A stretch of DNA of 64,000 bases from Gigaspora rosea. Lineage: Eukaryota > Glomeromycota > Glomeromycetes > Diversisporales > Gigasporaceae. Shown here one piece after another: positions 62,601 to 64,000 of the stretch. The stretch's first letter is position 1; each line of letters starts with the position of its first letter. A model generated the notes under the pieces. That model saw nothing but the letters and a program-made list of their open reading frames with translations, had not been told where the DNA came from and searched no databases. The position numbers were made by a program, and so were the translations under genes. The stretch lies in assembly GCA_003550325.1 (NCBI GenBank), contig QKWP01000439.1, positions 1 to 64,000 on the forward strand, read 5' to 3'.

Positions 62601-64000
62601 CCCTATGGCCTGCTGGAACAGGAAACAAGTACAAAGGATAAAAGGATTGTTACCGTCCTCGATACTGCTAAGATAATCCACCGCAGAAACATTACCAAAA
62701 TTATATCCTACGGGTATTTCAATAGAATTGTACCGTTGAGGTGTAATTTCTCAAATGTGCCGTACCAAGAATAATCTCACTCTCTGATAAATCAAGACAT
62801 CATGCTTCATTACTGGCAATAAGAATAATTCTGCTAGTTAATCTCCCTCCTGATAAATCAAGATGCCATACTCTCACAATTTAGAGTTAATCGCTAAACG
62901 AAAGTAGAGTTTCGATAATCTTATTTATTTAAGGTGTCTGTCATAATCCTTATATTCATGCATATAAACTTAAAAGCATCCTGAACGACTTTCATGGAGT
63001 TTCCTAGGTTAAATTAATTATTTTTATTGAATGCGTTTGTGTGAAACTTACACACTCAACATGCATAATCACCCGAAATAGTATTCGGGAGTGATGTATT
63101 GAAAATGCTTGTTTGATTATTACAAGCATTTCAAAATGGGCTCATGCAAAATTTGCTGATGACCAGGAATAAGCTATAATGTTATGTCAAAAGTTATGCC
63201 ATTACATTATATGATTATGATAATCCATGGCGACCTTTCGAGATTTCGCTCCAGGACAGAGTAAAATTTACAGATGGGATCGCGTTGGAATATTTTATGG
63301 TTTAGAATTTTTAAATCACTCAATTGAAGTGCCATAACTTGAAATATTATCTCGTGTCCAGCTCAAAAGAAATGAAGCTTATTACAACTAGAGTGTAAGC
63401 TGAAATATTTCGCTGGAAGAATTTTTATTTCGTATTATAAGTCTGTAACCCTCCGAAATTTGGTTTTTCATATAAATTGCTTAATTAAAAAATTATCATA
63501 ATAGGGGTTCGGAATTAAGTTCTGAATAATCATAATCATACGGTCGGGCACATAGTAAATTTTTTTAAAAAATGTGCTTATAAAGGAGTTGTGCTTACAT
63601 GAAGGTTTTTTTCTTATAAATTAAATAATAGTTTGGTCTAATCATAAATGTGATTACATATGATGTGATAATATGGAAGGTGACTATATAGAGGGTCAGT
63701 TTTAGTGCATTAGCCAAGTTATTTGAAGAAAAAGTTATGTTAAAATAGATAATGCTTTGTTTTTTTCTTTTGAAAACAGTTGAATTTATTTCCAACCAAG
63801 TTTTCAAATGCCCTTATTTATATTTTGTTCATTACGTTTTAATGAAACATGAACTATTAGTCGTTTCTTTCTTTGACATTCATAATTCCAAATTCGATTC
63901 ATAAGGAGTCTGCTTAATTCTGTAAATCGACAATTCTGATCCATTTTAATTCGTTCTATTTCAATGTAAAGCTAGTCTAAAGCTTATTTTAAAAAAAATA

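Larger units (their letters stand above)
47163..64000 (+). repeat. Large duplicated unit, copy B (runs off the window)
   Basis: This is the partner of 5380-28640, in direct orientation. Position 64000 corresponds to about 27480 in A, so roughly 1.2 kb is probably beyond the window. B lacks seven insertions seen in A and has two of its own (47259-48198 and 59112-59340). M is inverted at 48202-51300 and forward at 55870-58200 and from about 62390. Confidence 0.85.

Noticed and set aside
26048-62774. 64- and 66-codon frames with a shared C-terminal part (26048-26242 and 62574-62774)
   Set aside because: A one-base length difference changes the reading of the start, and most other differences alter residues. 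There is no sign of protein-level constraint.

Overview
This 64 kb window looks like a gene-free, repeat-built stretch of a very AT-rich eukaryotic nuclear genome. I found no open frame that I can defend as a protein gene: the longest is about 110 codons and lies inside a satellite array. Frames that recur in both copies of the large duplication differ mostly at amino-acid-changing positions. The content is eukaryotic: tRNA-derived retroposons with pol III boxes, a 60-base poly(A) retro-insertion with target-site duplication, many short inverted-repeat DNA elements (MITEs), satellites and microsatellites. My best guess is an early-diverging fungus with a TE-loaded genome, for example an arbuscular mycorrhizal fungus. 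That rests on base composition and general resemblance, so it is low confidence.

Layout. 1-5.2 kb is a cluster of DNA-transposon derivatives: three short elements and one 1 kb element with 8-bp target-site duplications (hAT type), one Tc1/mariner-type MITE, and one tRNA-derived SINE. About 5.4-28.6 kb is copy A of a very large repeat unit. Copy B starts near 47.2 kb in the same orientation and runs off the right end of the window. Inside each copy a roughly 3 kb module (M) occurs first inverted and then twice forward around two different cores, so the unit is a huge imperfect palindrome plus an extra arm. A third, older and scrambled set of core modules (C) lies at about 32.75-36.3 kb. Between A and B lies a second dense nest of elements: 1 kb hAT-type elements at 31.5 and 45.8 kb, MITEs inserted into other MITEs at 39.8-40.3 and 41.1-41.7 kb, a 1 kb foldback with an almost pure A spacer at 42.1-43.2 kb, and two arrays of the same ~110-bp satellite at 36.4-37.0 and 43.2-44.6 kb.

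The A/B comparison is the most useful tool in the window, because each copy shows the empty site for insertions in the other. A alone carries a poly(A) retro-insert, a 749-bp CpG-bearing insertion with a minisatellite, a ~4 kb satellite block, a ~1 kb tRNA-headed retroposon that itself holds a MITE, two further MITEs and a local tandem duplication. B alone carries a 940-bp foldback and a 229-bp MITE whose ends are tandemly repeated. No transposase, reverse transcriptase or other enzyme gene is visible, so every mobile element here is non-autonomous. All coordinates and similarities were read by eye.
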